From positions 2,758,323 through 2,822,322 of the forward strand of contig NZ_LMKQ01000001.1 of the NCBI RefSeq assembly GCF_001421565.1: a DNA stretch of 64,000 nucleotides, given 5' to 3'. Position numbers and translations under genes: made by a program. The first letter of the stretch is position 1. The number at the start of each line of letters is the position of its first letter. Source of the stretch: Agromyces sp. Leaf222. GTDB taxonomy: Bacteria; Actinomycetota; Actinomycetes; Actinomycetales; Microbacteriaceae. Shown here piece after piece: positions 26,980 through 35,143 of this stretch. The notes under the pieces were generated by a model that searched no databases, had not been told where the DNA came from, and worked only from the letters and a program-made list of their open reading frames with translations.

Positions 26980-27546
26980 GTGGACGATTTGGCGTGGTTT
27001 GACCTTGAAGGTGAGGCTCTGACCGACGCTCAACTCTCGTTCGTAAGCGCACTCCGGGCGAGGCTGCGTGACGGTCTTCGTCCGTACTGCGTCGAACGGA
27101 CGGACGACAATCTCCTGCTTGTATTGGACGTCGACGCGCCGGAGGTTGCCCTCGTTTCGGTGGGGCTGCAGCTCCGAGGTCGCAGCCTCCGAGGCGATCG
27201 GATCAGCGTCCACGACCGGTCGTTCCCGCCCGTGCCCACACTCAATGGTTTTCATCTGGATGGTGGCTCACCCGAGCTGGCTGCTCGCGCTGGCGACCTT
27301 CTTGAGTGGTTCGCGAATCGACCTGTCGTGAGGCATGAATGGCTGCATCACGGCCAGGTTTACGCGGATTGCTACCTGTTCGAAGACTCAAGCGAGCGCC
27401 TCGCTCAGACGTACCGCAGCGACCTTGCGCCGCCGAGCGAAGAAGACCGTCTCATCGCCGAACGATTCGTCCATGGCGCCGGATGGATTCAGACTCAAGG
27501 GCTTGGCGACCCTGATCGCGTTGTGCGCGTGCGTGGCGGAGATTGA
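26980..27546 (+). CDS. hypothetical protein (188 aa)
   Basis: GTG start with GGAG four bases upstream. The protein begins MDDLAWFDLEGEALTDAQLSFVSALRARL and continues as mixed alpha/beta with no membrane segment. There is a compact centre (VHDRSFPPVPTLNGFHLDGGSPE) and an acidic C-terminal third. Third codon positions are less GC-rich than in the flanking chromosome. I do not recognise a family. It is the first gene of the accessory block and is convergent with the barstar-like gene. Confidence 0.7.
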   Translation: MDDLAWFDLEGEALTDAQLSFVSALRARLRDGLRPYCVERTDDNLLLVLDVDAPEVALVSVGLQLRGRSLRGDRISVHDRSFPPVPTLNGFHLDGGSPELAARAGDLLEWFANRPVVRHEWLHHGQVYADCYLFEDSSERLAQTYRSDLAPPSEEDRLIAERFVHGAGWIQTQGLGDPDRVVRVRGGD

Positions 27547-27689
27547 CGTCCTCTGCGACAGGGACAGTAGGCTCACTTCTCAACAACGCGGGGTGGTTCC
27601 GATGGTGCCAAACAGTTTCCCAGGAGCGGATCCGCGTGCGCAGTGCGGGTGCACTGGAGTTGACCACGCTGCGACCGCCGTCGATCAGG

Positions 27690-28202
27690 TCAATGCTCCG
27701 CATCGTGCCACGGCACAACGGTCGCGCCGATCGGTGCAATCGCGATTTCGCGGTCATTGGACTGCACGAGGCAAATCAAGCGGCCGCCGAGTAGAGCGGC
27801 GCCTCGCGACGTATGAGCCATGATCTCGAGGAGAAGTTGTGCCGATTCGGGATCGGCCTCCACGAAGGCGTCGTATCGATCGAGTACGACGACGAGTCCA
27901 GTCGCCTTCGGGTCCCACCCGTAGTCGTGCTCGACGACGTCCTTCAGGCAGTCGGCGAGTGCATCGAAGTTCCGTCCGTAGTAGTCCGGGAACTCAAACC
28001 CAGCCGCGAGCTGATCGTGCATTGCCGCGAGCTGGCTCCAAGTCGTGGCGTCGAACTCCAGGACTTGATAGCGGAGCTTCCTCAGCTGCTCAAGCGTCGA
28101 GGCCATCCGGTCGGCCCTACGGAAGAGCGTGACGGGCGAATTGGCCAGCAGTCGATATGCGGGGTCTTGACCGAGATCGGTCTGCAGATCGAAGGACGCC
28201 AT
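27690..28202 (-). CDS. barstar-like (ribonuclease inhibitor fold) protein
   Basis: A 170-residue protein whose central part matches the barstar family: an N-terminal extension, RYQVLEFDATTW, MHDQLAAGFEFPDYYGRNFDALADCLKDV (the hallmark YGxNxDALxDCL), then GLVVVLDRYDAF. Barstar-fold proteins bind and inhibit secreted RNases such as barnase and also occur as immunity proteins of polymorphic toxins. No barnase-like gene is in the window. It is the third gene of a minus-strand set (29451-27690), 66 bp after the previous stop, which suggests it protects against or partners with a product of that set. Confidence 0.85.
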   Translation of the reverse strand: MASFDLQTDLGQDPAYRLLANSPVTLFRRADRMASTLEQLRKLRYQVLEFDATTWSQLAAMHDQLAAGFEFPDYYGRNFDALADCLKDVVEHDYGWDPKATGLVVVLDRYDAFVEADPESAQLLLEIMAHTSRGAALLGGRLICLVQSNDREIAIAPIGATVVPWHDAEH

Positions 28203-28268
28203 GGGGCGAGCCTAACTGGACGGCCGCTGCGCTCTCAGAGGGCACTGGCCGGCCCAGTTGCCGATCGG

Positions 28269-28763
28269 TTACCGCGACGTCGCGCAGACGATGCGATCCA
28301 CGGTTGGGAGCTCGAGTGGCGGGTCGTCGGTGTACCAGTAGTACTCAAGGGTGATCAGCCGACCGTCTTCTACCCACAGCAGGATCCCGCCAGTAGCGTC
28401 GCCACTTTCGTCGACAACCTGGACCTGAGCATCGTTGCTCATGGATCGGTAGGGACCATTTGCGTGGTCAATCTTCTGGACCTCGGAGGGGACGTCAAGT
28501 TCGAGCATCGTGACAGGGCCACTCACCGCGCGCAGTGCCGAAATCTGATCCCACATGGCGGCGGTGAGCTCGCCGCCAGTGACGATCAGGGTTCGCTCGA
28601 GCACTCGGCGCACCTGGGCGAGAGAAGGCGTCTCCATCATGACCTCAACGATGGCACTGCAGCGGTGATCGATCGACATCCGGTACAGCTGCGAGGGGAA
28701 GGACGCCGTCGCCAGCCATGAGGCTCCTGGCACCGCCACCGCCCGCTCGCAGTCGTCAGGCAC
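28269..28763 (-). CDS. hypothetical protein, coupled to the upstream gene
   Basis: The frame uses GTG at 28763, overlapping the upstream stop as GTGCCTGA. Third positions between 28763 and 28679 are strongly G/C, supporting this 164-residue form over ATGs at 28679 or 28637 (the latter has GAGG upstream). The C-terminal part (GGILLWVEDGRLITLEYYWYTDD, then PPLELP) resembles small uncharacterised actinobacterial proteins with an LEYxWYxDxPP motif. No function is assigned. The coupling implies joint expression with the membrane-tethered 28756-29451 protein. Confidence 0.7.
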   Translation of the reverse strand: MPDDCERAVAVPGASWLATASFPSQLYRMSIDHRCSAIVEVMMETPSLAQVRRVLERTLIVTGGELTAAMWDQISALRAVSGPVTMLELDVPSEVQKIDHANGPYRSMSNDAQVQVVDESGDATGGILLWVEDGRLITLEYYWYTDDPPLELPTVDRIVCATSR

Positions 28764-29451
28764 TAGGGGGCGACGCCGCGATTGCGATGTAGAACTTTGC
28801 GCCTTCGATGACTGCCGTCGTGAGTACACCGACAGTGATGTCGTGCACGAGGGCGCTCCACTTGCTGCCCTTTTTCGCACTCTTCGCCTCGGCGGCTTGG
28901 AAGGCCACCCACAGGCGCTGGGCGCCCTCTGAGAAGTCATAGCTCGCGCCGAAGGCCTCGTCGTCTATGGCGTGCTGCATCTCCTGGAGGAGTCGGTGGA
29001 GGTAATACCGCAGATTCGGATCGAGGCTGTCATCCTCGAGAAGCAACTTTCGAGCTCGGCCTAGAACATCCCGGAGGTTGTCGAGGTCAGCGGCTTCAAC
29101 CTCGAAGACCTTGCCGTCGAGGAAGTTGGCGAACCCCTCAAGCTGGTCCATCACAGCGGCCGAAACGAGGTTGTCGGATCCGAGGTTGTTGCCCCACCCG
29201 ACTTCTGTCGACAGCACTCCCATCGACCAGCCCGGAAACTGCCGACGGTATAGAGCAACGTTGCGGCCGTCGTCTTCGAACTGCCGGAGAACGCCGTCGA
29301 TTCTGAGTAGCAGCCGCATGCCCGCCTCGAGCCGGGCAGCGCCTTCCAGTGTGTGGGGTCGGAGGACGTTGACCAGAGCTTGGTTTCCAGCAGTGAGGGC
29401 TTCGCGCCACTCGGAATAGAGGCTGTGCAGCTCGCGCGCGGGATTACTCAT
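28756..29451 (-). CDS. helical protein with C-terminal membrane anchor, unknown function
   Basis: A 231-residue protein starting MSNPARELHSLYSEW. It is predominantly helical (several amphipathic helices such as LRDVLGRARKLLLEDD and RYYLHRLLQEMQHAIDD), followed by a lysine-rich segment (EAKSAKKGSKW) and one hydrophobic helix at the C-terminus (ITVGVLTTAVIEGAKFYIAIAA). The ATG at 29451 is the first start with coding-type sequence. It heads a minus-strand set with a coupled small protein and a barstar-like gene. I do not recognise the family. A membrane-acting effector in a toxin or defence context is a possibility, not shown. Confidence 0.75.
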   Translation of the reverse strand: MSNPARELHSLYSEWREALTAGNQALVNVLRPHTLEGAARLEAGMRLLLRIDGVLRQFEDDGRNVALYRRQFPGWSMGVLSTEVGWGNNLGSDNLVSAAVMDQLEGFANFLDGKVFEVEAADLDNLRDVLGRARKLLLEDDSLDPNLRYYLHRLLQEMQHAIDDEAFGASYDFSEGAQRLWVAFQAAEAKSAKKGSKWSALVHDITVGVLTTAVIEGAKFYIAIAASPPSA

Positions 29452-29743
29452 AGTTGAGCAGCCTACGAGGCGGAACACGCGTGGCGCTGCCCCTCGCAAA
29501 GGGTAGTCGAAGCATCGAATAGCACTCAGTCGACCCATATCCGGCAGAGCCGAACGAGATTGTCAGGCTCAGCAACGCGCCCGGTAACGGATCCTCTACC
29601 GCTCAAACCGATGACGCTCCATCGCGGGATGAGTCCTTCACGGTGACCGCTGGATTGCTCGACCGTTGGAGCACGAGCCGTTGAAATGCGCCAACTCGAA
29701 GCTCGGCTACGATCACTCAAACACTCTCCTCGCGGCCCGAAAG

Positions 29744-30085
29744 ATGCGAATGCGCGACACCGACCCGCACGGCACCGATTTACGGCGGCCGAGCGATGCG
29801 CCCCGACGCCGTCGTGACCGGCCGCGAACCGCGTACCGCGCCAATCCGATGGTGATGTTGCTGCTCGCGGTCGCCAGTGCGCTCGGCACCATCGTGCTGG
29901 GAATACTCATCGCCCAAGGTTGGGCCGACATCGTCGCGGGCACCTTCGAATTGCACGGCGCCAGAATGGTCCTTGCCATTCTGCTCGCCAGCCCGATGTT
30001 CCTCGTGGTGTTCGTCGTCGAGTTCAGGAAGGCGTTAGCCGCCCAGCGTGCGGACGGCCTCTCCAGCCAGTGGTGGACTCTCTAG
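29744..30085 (+). CDS. small membrane protein (about 113 aa)
   Basis: The N-terminal basic polar region (DLRRPSDAPRRRRDRPRTAYRA) is followed by two transmembrane helices (MVMLLLAVASALGTIVLGIL; MVLAILLASPMFLVVFVVEF) and a short charged C-terminus ending QWWTL. ATG 29744 is a working choice. 29750 and an upstream in-frame ATG at 29666 are possible, and none has a clear ribosome site. No family is recognised. The 292 bp upstream of it show no gene. Confidence 0.65.
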   Translation: MRMRDTDPHGTDLRRPSDAPRRRRDRPRTAYRANPMVMLLLAVASALGTIVLGILIAQGWADIVAGTFELHGARMVLAILLASPMFLVVFVVEFRKALAAQRADGLSSQWWTL

Positions 30086-30183
30086 ACGGCTGAACGGTCC
30101 GACCGAGGTGCAGTCGATCTCACTGACCGGGTCTCCCGAGAGCCGGTCCCTGAATGAGGCGCGAGCACGACCTCCGCGTCCAT

Positions 30184-30924
30184 TCAGACGGTGCTCGGCA
30201 GATCCTGCTTCGACCGGAACTCGTCACCGAGTTCCAGGATCAACGCTGCGTGGTCCGTTGCGCTTTCTGCAAGCGGTCTCTGGTCGTAGAAAACGTTCAG
30301 CACGTCGTTGAGAAGCGAGGGATGCACGTAGACATGGTCAACCCGGAACCCGTTACCCGCAGTGCTGAACCAGGAGTACTCCCGTTCGTCAGGATGCGAA
30401 AGCCGCCACGGATCGACGTACCCGGTAGCTTCGAGCGCGGCGAGTCGATTGGCGCCATCGAACCCGGCTCCCGCGGGGGATTTGTCCAAGGTGTTCGTAC
30501 CCGTGTTCCAGTCGCCTATCAGCACCCCTGCATTGAGACGGCCGCTGGCGGCCGCGGAGATGACGGCATCCCAGTAGGGCAGCTTGAGCTTCCTCTGAGG
30601 AAGGTAGACCCCGACGAGACTTAGTCCGTTTGTCGCCACCGCCCACAGCAGGTGCGGATCCAAGTCAGGATCCAAGTCCTGAGCCAACGACCATGAGCGG
30701 TCGATCGCAGAACGCGAGGCGATGGCGATCCCGTTGGACGAGCCCGGTGGCAGTGAGGTCGTTGTCTCATATCCGAGCGAATGCAGCCCGTCGACGAGGG
30801 CTACCCCAGAGGATCGGAACTCGGTGAGCACGAGGACGTCCGCGTCGATCCTCTCGATCTGCTCGAGAAGGGAGGGGATGCGCGGCCCGCCACCGTGCCG
30901 CAAGTTCAGGGTCGCGATCCGCAT
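30184..30924 (-). CDS. endonuclease/exonuclease/phosphatase (EEP) family protein
   Basis: A 246-residue protein with the DNase I-like EEP fold: ATLNLRHGG at the N-terminus, metal-binding Glu in LVLTEFRSSG, GDWNTG (catalytic Asp/Asn), FRVDHVYVH and the terminal SATDHAALI (catalytic His). All key residues are present. There is no signal peptide, so an intracellular nuclease, or phosphatase of lipids or sugars, is expected. It is a single gene between small membrane-protein genes on the opposite strand. Confidence 0.9.
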   Translation of the reverse strand: MRIATLNLRHGGGPRIPSLLEQIERIDADVLVLTEFRSSGVALVDGLHSLGYETTTSLPPGSSNGIAIASRSAIDRSWSLAQDLDPDLDPHLLWAVATNGLSLVGVYLPQRKLKLPYWDAVISAAASGRLNAGVLIGDWNTGTNTLDKSPAGAGFDGANRLAALEATGYVDPWRLSHPDEREYSWFSTAGNGFRVDHVYVHPSLLNDVLNVFYDQRPLAESATDHAALILELGDEFRSKQDLPSTV

Positions 30925-31085
30925 TCACTCGCTCCCTTCCTAGTGGAGGTGACGTGGTCATTACTCAGAGGTGAGCCTACTCAGGCGATCCACGGTCGGC
31001 TCGGGGCGCACGGCCAATCGGCCACTACCACCGCATCTGCCCGCTGGTGGATCGTTTGTGGGACGGCCTCGTGACGTCTGGAGAC

Positions 31086-31337
31086 CTACCCCATGAGTAG
31101 CCGTCGAGCCGCGTCAATGATGAGCCAGAGGGATAGCGCCATCATGAAAACAGAAACCCACGCGAACGTCCGGGGAGTCGAATCTCGCGCTGTGGTCTCG
31201 CCGAGGCGCTTGGGCAGTTGGTCGAGCCGATCCTTCGTTCGCCGCGCATGTTCACTCCGCTTGAGGAAGAGCCACAGAGCGACGGCCAGACCCGCGATTC
31301 CAGCAACGAGCTCAACGAACGTGTTGATCGTCTCCAG
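31086..31337 (-). CDS. small two-span membrane protein with no standard start codon
   Basis: The minus-strand frame 31086-31343 is open between two stops. It encodes a first span FVELVAGIAGLAVALWLFLKR, a charged middle (ARRTKDRLDQLPKRLGE) and a second span FAWVSVFMMALSLWLIIDAARRLL. This is clearly membrane-protein-like, yet the frame has no ATG, GTG or TTG before the first helix. CTG at 31335-31337 is preceded by GGAAGGGG about ten bases upstream, and an ATC follows shortly after. A non-canonical start or a 5' truncation are both possible. Confidence 0.5.
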   Translation of the reverse strand: METINTFVELVAGIAGLAVALWLFLKRSEHARRTKDRLDQLPKRLGETTARDSTPRTFAWVSVFMMALSLWLIIDAARRLLMG

Positions 31338-31577
31338 AACTGATCAGCCCCTTCCCACACCTGAGATTGACCCCAGATCTTCCAACGCCGCGAACCAGCT
31401 CGTGCTGCGGTCATGGCCACGATATCGATCAACGGGCCGGGAGCACTGGACTCAGGACTCAGCTGCGACGACTTGCACTTTCAAAAGAGGCCGCCGCATC
31501 GCAGCCCGCAGGAGGATCCGCCCGCGGGCGGCCAGATTCCCGAAACGCGCGCTGCACGCGTCTGCCAGACTGAGGCC

Positions 31578-31784
31578 GTGTTTGGGAACCTCACCGGATG
31601 GCACTTGATCATCCTTTCCGTCATCTGGATCATCCCGTTGGTCGTCACTGTCGTGAGTATCGCTCGCGACCAAGTGGCATCAGGAACCGCTCGGGCGGTG
31701 TGGGTGCTCATCGCATTGCTGTTCCCCTGGCTCGGGTTGATTCTCTGGTTCACGATTGGTCGCAAGCCGGCGCCCACAGCTTGA
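31578..31784 (+). CDS. PLDc_N-type small membrane protein
   Basis: GTG start (VFGNLTGWHLI), 68 residues. There are two hydrophobic helices (IILSVIWIIPLVVTVVSIA; AVWVLIALLFPWLGLILWFTIG) and a basic end (RKPAPTA). The second helix with FPWLGLILWFTIGR matches the PLDc_N (phospholipase D nuclease N-terminal) domain, often found alone in actinobacteria. The longer frame from 31413 lacks coding character before the GTG. Confidence 0.75.
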   Translation: MFGNLTGWHLIILSVIWIIPLVVTVVSIARDQVASGTARAVWVLIALLFPWLGLILWFTIGRKPAPTA

Positions 31785-31942
31785 CGGGCCCTTGTGGGCC
31801 GCGTTCAGGGCCGTTATAGGGCGCTTACGCAGTCGCGCACAGCGACGTCTTTCACCGCCCGGCAGGGGATCGCTAAACGCGACCTGCTTGCCCTGGCTCG
31901 ATGGATTCACCTTTCGAAGCCAGGATGGGACAGCATTGGGGA

Positions 31943-32182
31943 ATGAGTGCAGTTGTCCCGGTGGTGCTGGTTTCCAGCTTGCTGATCGGCGGCGGCGTGG
32001 TCCTCATCTGGTTCCGAGGCCCGGTGTCGCGGTGGTTTTCCGCTCAGCATGGGTCTACCTTCGGCCGGCGGAAGTCTCGCTCAAGGCGCGCTTTCAACGC
32101 GGCGACCATGATCCTCGTTGGCAGTTTCTGGATCCTCATGGGAGTTATGGCGCTCACGTCATTTTTCACACAAGCGACCTAG
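31943..32182 (+). CDS. small two-span membrane protein (79 aa)
   Basis: ATG 31943 with GGGGA directly upstream. Helix one (VVPVVLVSSLLIGGGVVLIWF), a basic loop (TFGRRKSRSRRAF) and helix two (MILVGSFWILMGVMALTSFF) make a hairpin-like membrane protein. No family is recognised. It is the third small membrane-protein gene within about 1.1 kb. Confidence 0.65.
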   Translation: MSAVVPVVLVSSLLIGGGVVLIWFRGPVSRWFSAQHGSTFGRRKSRSRRAFNAATMILVGSFWILMGVMALTSFFTQAT

Positions 32183-32287
32183 CTTCTGATTCAGACGACT
32201 AGAGGTGTCACGGCTCAATTGAGGATCCGCCTGCGGTCTCCACGCATTGGCTGGACTGCGCGGCCCGAACTGAGCGAGGATCGTTCA

Positions 32288-32821
32288 ATGGACGCTGAGC
32301 GGGACGATGAGCGCCGCATGCGGATCGCGACCGAGGCGTTTGACCTCATCGAAGCGGAAGTTCGTCCGCTCCTTGCCTCAGGCGGCCGGTTGTGGTCAAA
32401 GGGTTCGGGAGGCTACCCGAGCCGCCTACGTCAGATTCTTTATGGACTGGATAAAGCTCACGACGTCACGTTCGCGACCCAAGATGCGATGCAATTACCG
32501 CGTGGGCAACGGGTCGTGGAGCATGTGATCCCGTTCAAACGGATCGTGATCGAAATTGTCGATCCAAGCCAGGCGGACCCCAGATCGAATACCCACAATG
32601 CTCCGATCGCTGGCGGCCCTGCCACTTCTCCAGAACACCTCATCTCGATCTTCGACCAGCTCCTCCAGAAGTGTTGGGTCACGAAGGATGAGCACGACCG
32701 TCTGAACCGTGCCGGCAGCAGTCTCCAATGGGACGCGCCAGATGGCGACGGATGGTCGCGCTACCGACACGCAGGGGTCGTCGCGCATCGCCTCACGGAG
32801 GTCGACGGTCAATCTCGTTAA
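32288..32821 (+). CDS. hypothetical protein with paired E-H motifs (177 aa)
   Basis: ATG 32288 is preceded by GAGGA at seven bases. The soluble alpha/beta protein has conserved-looking segments RVVEHVIPFKRIVIEIVD and CWVTKDEHDRLNRAG. The EHxxPF ... TxxEHxxL pairing recalls small HNH-like nucleases, but the full HNH triad is not evident, so I leave the function open. It shows lower-GC codon use like its neighbours. Confidence 0.65.
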   Translation: MDAERDDERRMRIATEAFDLIEAEVRPLLASGGRLWSKGSGGYPSRLRQILYGLDKAHDVTFATQDAMQLPRGQRVVEHVIPFKRIVIEIVDPSQADPRSNTHNAPIAGGPATSPEHLISIFDQLLQKCWVTKDEHDRLNRAGSSLQWDAPDGDGWSRYRHAGVVAHRLTEVDGQSR

Positions 32822-32890
32822 CCCGCTCAGGGATCCGCTCCCGGGCTCAAACCCACCGTGGCTGGCCGGAATCAAGTGATGGGTTGCATC

Positions 32891-32927
32891 TATTGACTTT
32901 CGATAAGTCATCTATCGACAATCGATG
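32891..32927 (+). promoter_or_regulatory. twin palindromic operator of the DUF2975/Xre pair
   Basis: Two 15-bp palindromes of the form TATYGA-N3-TCGATR lie at 32891-32905 and 32913-32927, 22 bp (two helical turns) apart. The second ends two bases before the ATG at 32929. TTGACT (32893-32898) and GACAAT (32917-32922), 18 bp apart, make a plausible promoter inside them, giving a leaderless transcript. Autorepression by the downstream Xre protein is likely. Confidence 0.7.
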
Positions 32928-32928
32928 C

Positions 32929-33423
32929 ATGGATTACGATCTTCCGCGCCCCTCTCGCACTCTCGTCATCTTCACCCAGTCGCTCTTGGCGGTGCTGTTT
33001 CTCGTTGGTGTTGGGGCGCTCGTGCTCCTGCCCGGCATCAGTCAGGATGTCGCGGCGAGCTTGCCTGAGTACGCGGATCTGCGCGGTCCGCTGCTCGCCC
33101 TGGCGATGGCGTTCATTGCCCTCGCGCTCATCGCGCTCGCGATGATCTCGCTGCTCGTTCACCGCCTCTACCGCGGAACCGTGCTGGCACGAACTTCCTT
33201 GCTCTGGGTCGACGTCCTCGTCGTTTCCCTCGCCTGCGCTGTCGTGCTCGTGATCACCAGCTTCGTGGTGATCAGCAACGGGCAAGCAGGTAGTCCGTTC
33301 CTCGGGCTCATTCAGGTGATCGTCGTTCTCGTCCTCGTCGTATTGAGCTGCGTCACGCTCGTGCTCCGATCGCTGCTTCGGCGCGCGATGCTGATGCGTG
33401 CCGAACTGGAGGAGGTCATCTGA
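32929..33423 (+). CDS. DUF2975 membrane protein
   Basis: A 164-residue protein with four hydrophobic helices (QSLLAVLFLVGVGALVLL; LLALAMAFIALALIALAMIS; WVDVLVVSLACAVVLVIT; IQVIVVLVLVVLSCVTLVL) in the DUF2975 layout. DUF2975 genes are usually followed by a very small Cro/CI-type regulator, and that gene overlaps here by one base (TGATG). The ATG directly follows the twin palindrome. The function of the family is unknown. Co-regulation with the regulator is near certain from the overlap. Confidence 0.88.
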   Translation: MDYDLPRPSRTLVIFTQSLLAVLFLVGVGALVLLPGISQDVAASLPEYADLRGPLLALAMAFIALALIALAMISLLVHRLYRGTVLARTSLLWVDVLVVSLACAVVLVITSFVVISNGQAGSPFLGLIQVIVVLVLVVLSCVTLVLRSLLRRAMLMRAELEEVI

Positions 33424-33626
33424 TGCCGATCCGCATCTCGATCGACCGCATGCTCGTCGAACGCAGAATGAGCGTCGGCGACTTCGCCGAGGCAGTCGGC
33501 ATCACGCCGGCGAACGTCGCAGTTCTCAAGAACGGCCGAGCGAAGGCAGTGCGATTCTCCACACTCGACGCGATCTGCCGCGTCCTCGATTGCCAACCCG
33601 GCGACATCCTGCACTACGAAGACTGA
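33423..33626 (+). CDS. YozG-like small Xre-family regulator
   Basis: This 67-residue protein is essentially only a helix-turn-helix domain: RMSVGDFAEAVGITPANVAVLKNGRAKAVRFSTLDAICRVLDCQPGDILHYED. The sequence GITPANVAVLKNGRA is the recognition part, and the domain ends as in the YozG/Cro-CI group. It overlaps the DUF2975 gene by one base. It presumably binds the TATYGA-N3-TCGATR sites upstream. Confidence 0.93.
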   Translation: MPIRISIDRMLVERRMSVGDFAEAVGITPANVAVLKNGRAKAVRFSTLDAICRVLDCQPGDILHYED

Positions 33627-33692
33627 AGAGAGCAGATGCCCTTGAACGTCCGCAGACGGATCCCACACGGCGACAGTTCTCGCCGACTGCCG

Positions 33693-34109
33693 CTACCTCT
33701 CAAGCAGCGCCGCGAGCGCGGCTAGGTCGCGCTCGAGGCTGCCTTGGACCTCGGCAGACATTCGGCGCGCCCACTCCTCTTCGCCCGAACCAACCAGCCA
33801 CGCCGAGAGCTCGACTTGTGTTCCGTCGACTCCGTCGACGGCCTCGTGATGCACTGTCAGCTCCACTTCACCGAGTTCCGTCGTATCGGCATAGACGAAA
33901 CCGGGCCCCACCGCCGTGACGCGGAACGGCGCTTCTTCACCCCCGACCGCCTTCAGCACCCCGCGCGCCCCGATGCCGAAGGGCTCGGACAACCGGAAAT
34001 ACTCCATACTCGGCGCCCACTCGGGGTGCGTCTCGATGTCGCACCAGCGCTCGAAGAACAGCGCGGCTGGGGCGGAAGATGAGCGGCGGGTCCGAGCTAT
34101 CTCGATCAC
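33693..34109 (-). CDS. SRPBCC (START-like) family protein
   Basis: A 138-residue START/polyketide-cyclase-like protein: VIEIARTRRSSSAPAALFFERWCDIETHPEW, then a beta-rich core (FRVTAVGPGFVYADTTELGEVELTVHHE) and a long C-terminal helix (EEEWARRMSAEVQGSLERDLAALAALL). GTG 34109 begins where family homology starts. A GTG or ATG at 34187 would add 26 residues. Such proteins bind hydrophobic ligands. It is the first of three SRPBCC genes within 3.5 kb. Confidence 0.8.
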   Translation of the reverse strand: MIEIARTRRSSSAPAALFFERWCDIETHPEWAPSMEYFRLSEPFGIGARGVLKAVGGEEAPFRVTAVGPGFVYADTTELGEVELTVHHEAVDGVDGTQVELSAWLVGSGEEEWARRMSAEVQGSLERDLAALAALLER

Positions 34110-34380
34110 GCATCCGACGCTAGCGGTGACCACCGACACCTTCGGGAAGAAGGGCTCAAACGAGTCGACGCCACTCAGGGCAGTCATTTCTCCTTGCCGC
34201 CCTTCAAGCCGGGACCGCCCAATCCGACCCGTGTTGGCAGCGAAGTGTGAGCTGCCGCCAGCCGAACCCGGAAGCGCTCCTCATAAAACCATTTCGGATG
34301 CCGGTCCATGAACGGTTGCCCGCAGACGGATCTATCTGCACGCGTCCGGTCGCGGCTCGTTAGAGGATCGGCTATCGGGC

Positions 34381-34974
34381 TCAAGAACCGAACTGACGGA
34401 GTGCCGCACTGAAGGCCTCCGCATCTGCACGAGTCTCGTCGGTCATGAGCAGGGCATGCGGGCCGATGACTCTCGTGAACGAACCGCGGCACGGGATCGT
34501 CACGATCCTCGTGAGTCCGTGCCGCCATGCGTTGATGAGCGCGTCAAGGGAACGGTGCTCGGGTTGCTCCTCGGTCGAGGTAGGGAGACTGGCCGTCCGC
34601 CTGCGGAATTGCGAAGCCTGCCAAGGCTGAAACCGCACCAAGCCCGTGTCACCGAACCGATCCCGCCAGGAAGGTCCGGTGATTCGAGCGAGCAACTCCA
34701 TGCGCTCAGGAGAATTGTTCGCCGTGCCTCGAATCGCGTCGAAGAGCGCGGGGTCGAGGACTTCGCCGGCGTGCCGGAGCGTGGCACCCCAGATCTCTGG
34801 CCAAGCAGCCTGCCAAGCTTGGATGTCGACCTCATCCTCTCCGTTCACCCCAGGGTCGGGTGGGTCGGCAAGTGGCGGCGGAACATCGTCGTGGTCCGGT
34901 CGCAGGTCCCAGGCATCGCGGATCCACAGCAGCTCGACAAGCGACGCTGGATCGTCATCGACGGTGATCACCAT
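34381..34974 (-). CDS. hypothetical protein (197 aa)
   Basis: It starts MVITVDDDPASLVELLWIRDAWDL (ATG 34974; an ATG at 35019 would add 15 residues). The protein is soluble, Trp-rich (QAWQAAWPEIWGATLRHAGEV) and acidic, with the C-terminal segment GPHALLMTDETRADAEAFSAALRQFGS. Similar unnamed proteins occur in Microbacterium and relatives (from memory, not checked). No function is assigned. The 271 bp between this stop and the SRPBCC gene start show no gene. Confidence 0.75.
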   Translation of the reverse strand: MVITVDDDPASLVELLWIRDAWDLRPDHDDVPPPLADPPDPGVNGEDEVDIQAWQAAWPEIWGATLRHAGEVLDPALFDAIRGTANNSPERMELLARITGPSWRDRFGDTGLVRFQPWQASQFRRRTASLPTSTEEQPEHRSLDALINAWRHGLTRIVTIPCRGSFTRVIGPHALLMTDETRADAEAFSAALRQFGS

Positions 34975-35143
34975 GTCGTGCGGCCATGGATTCCCGGGAA
35001 TCGGTACAGATGAGCGCACAGATACCTCCTCGGCTTCTCAACACGCCAGTCAGACCGTCTCACACCGCGACCCGACTGCGCCATCGCACGATGGCGCGGC
35101 CATGTTCGAACGCGCCCGGGTGGAGATCGCAAGCCGGTCGGGC

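Noticed and set aside
29526..29720. Minus-strand frame of 64 codons
   Set aside because: It has no ribosome site, Ser/Arg-rich translation and no hydrophobic or conserved pattern; not enough to call a gene.
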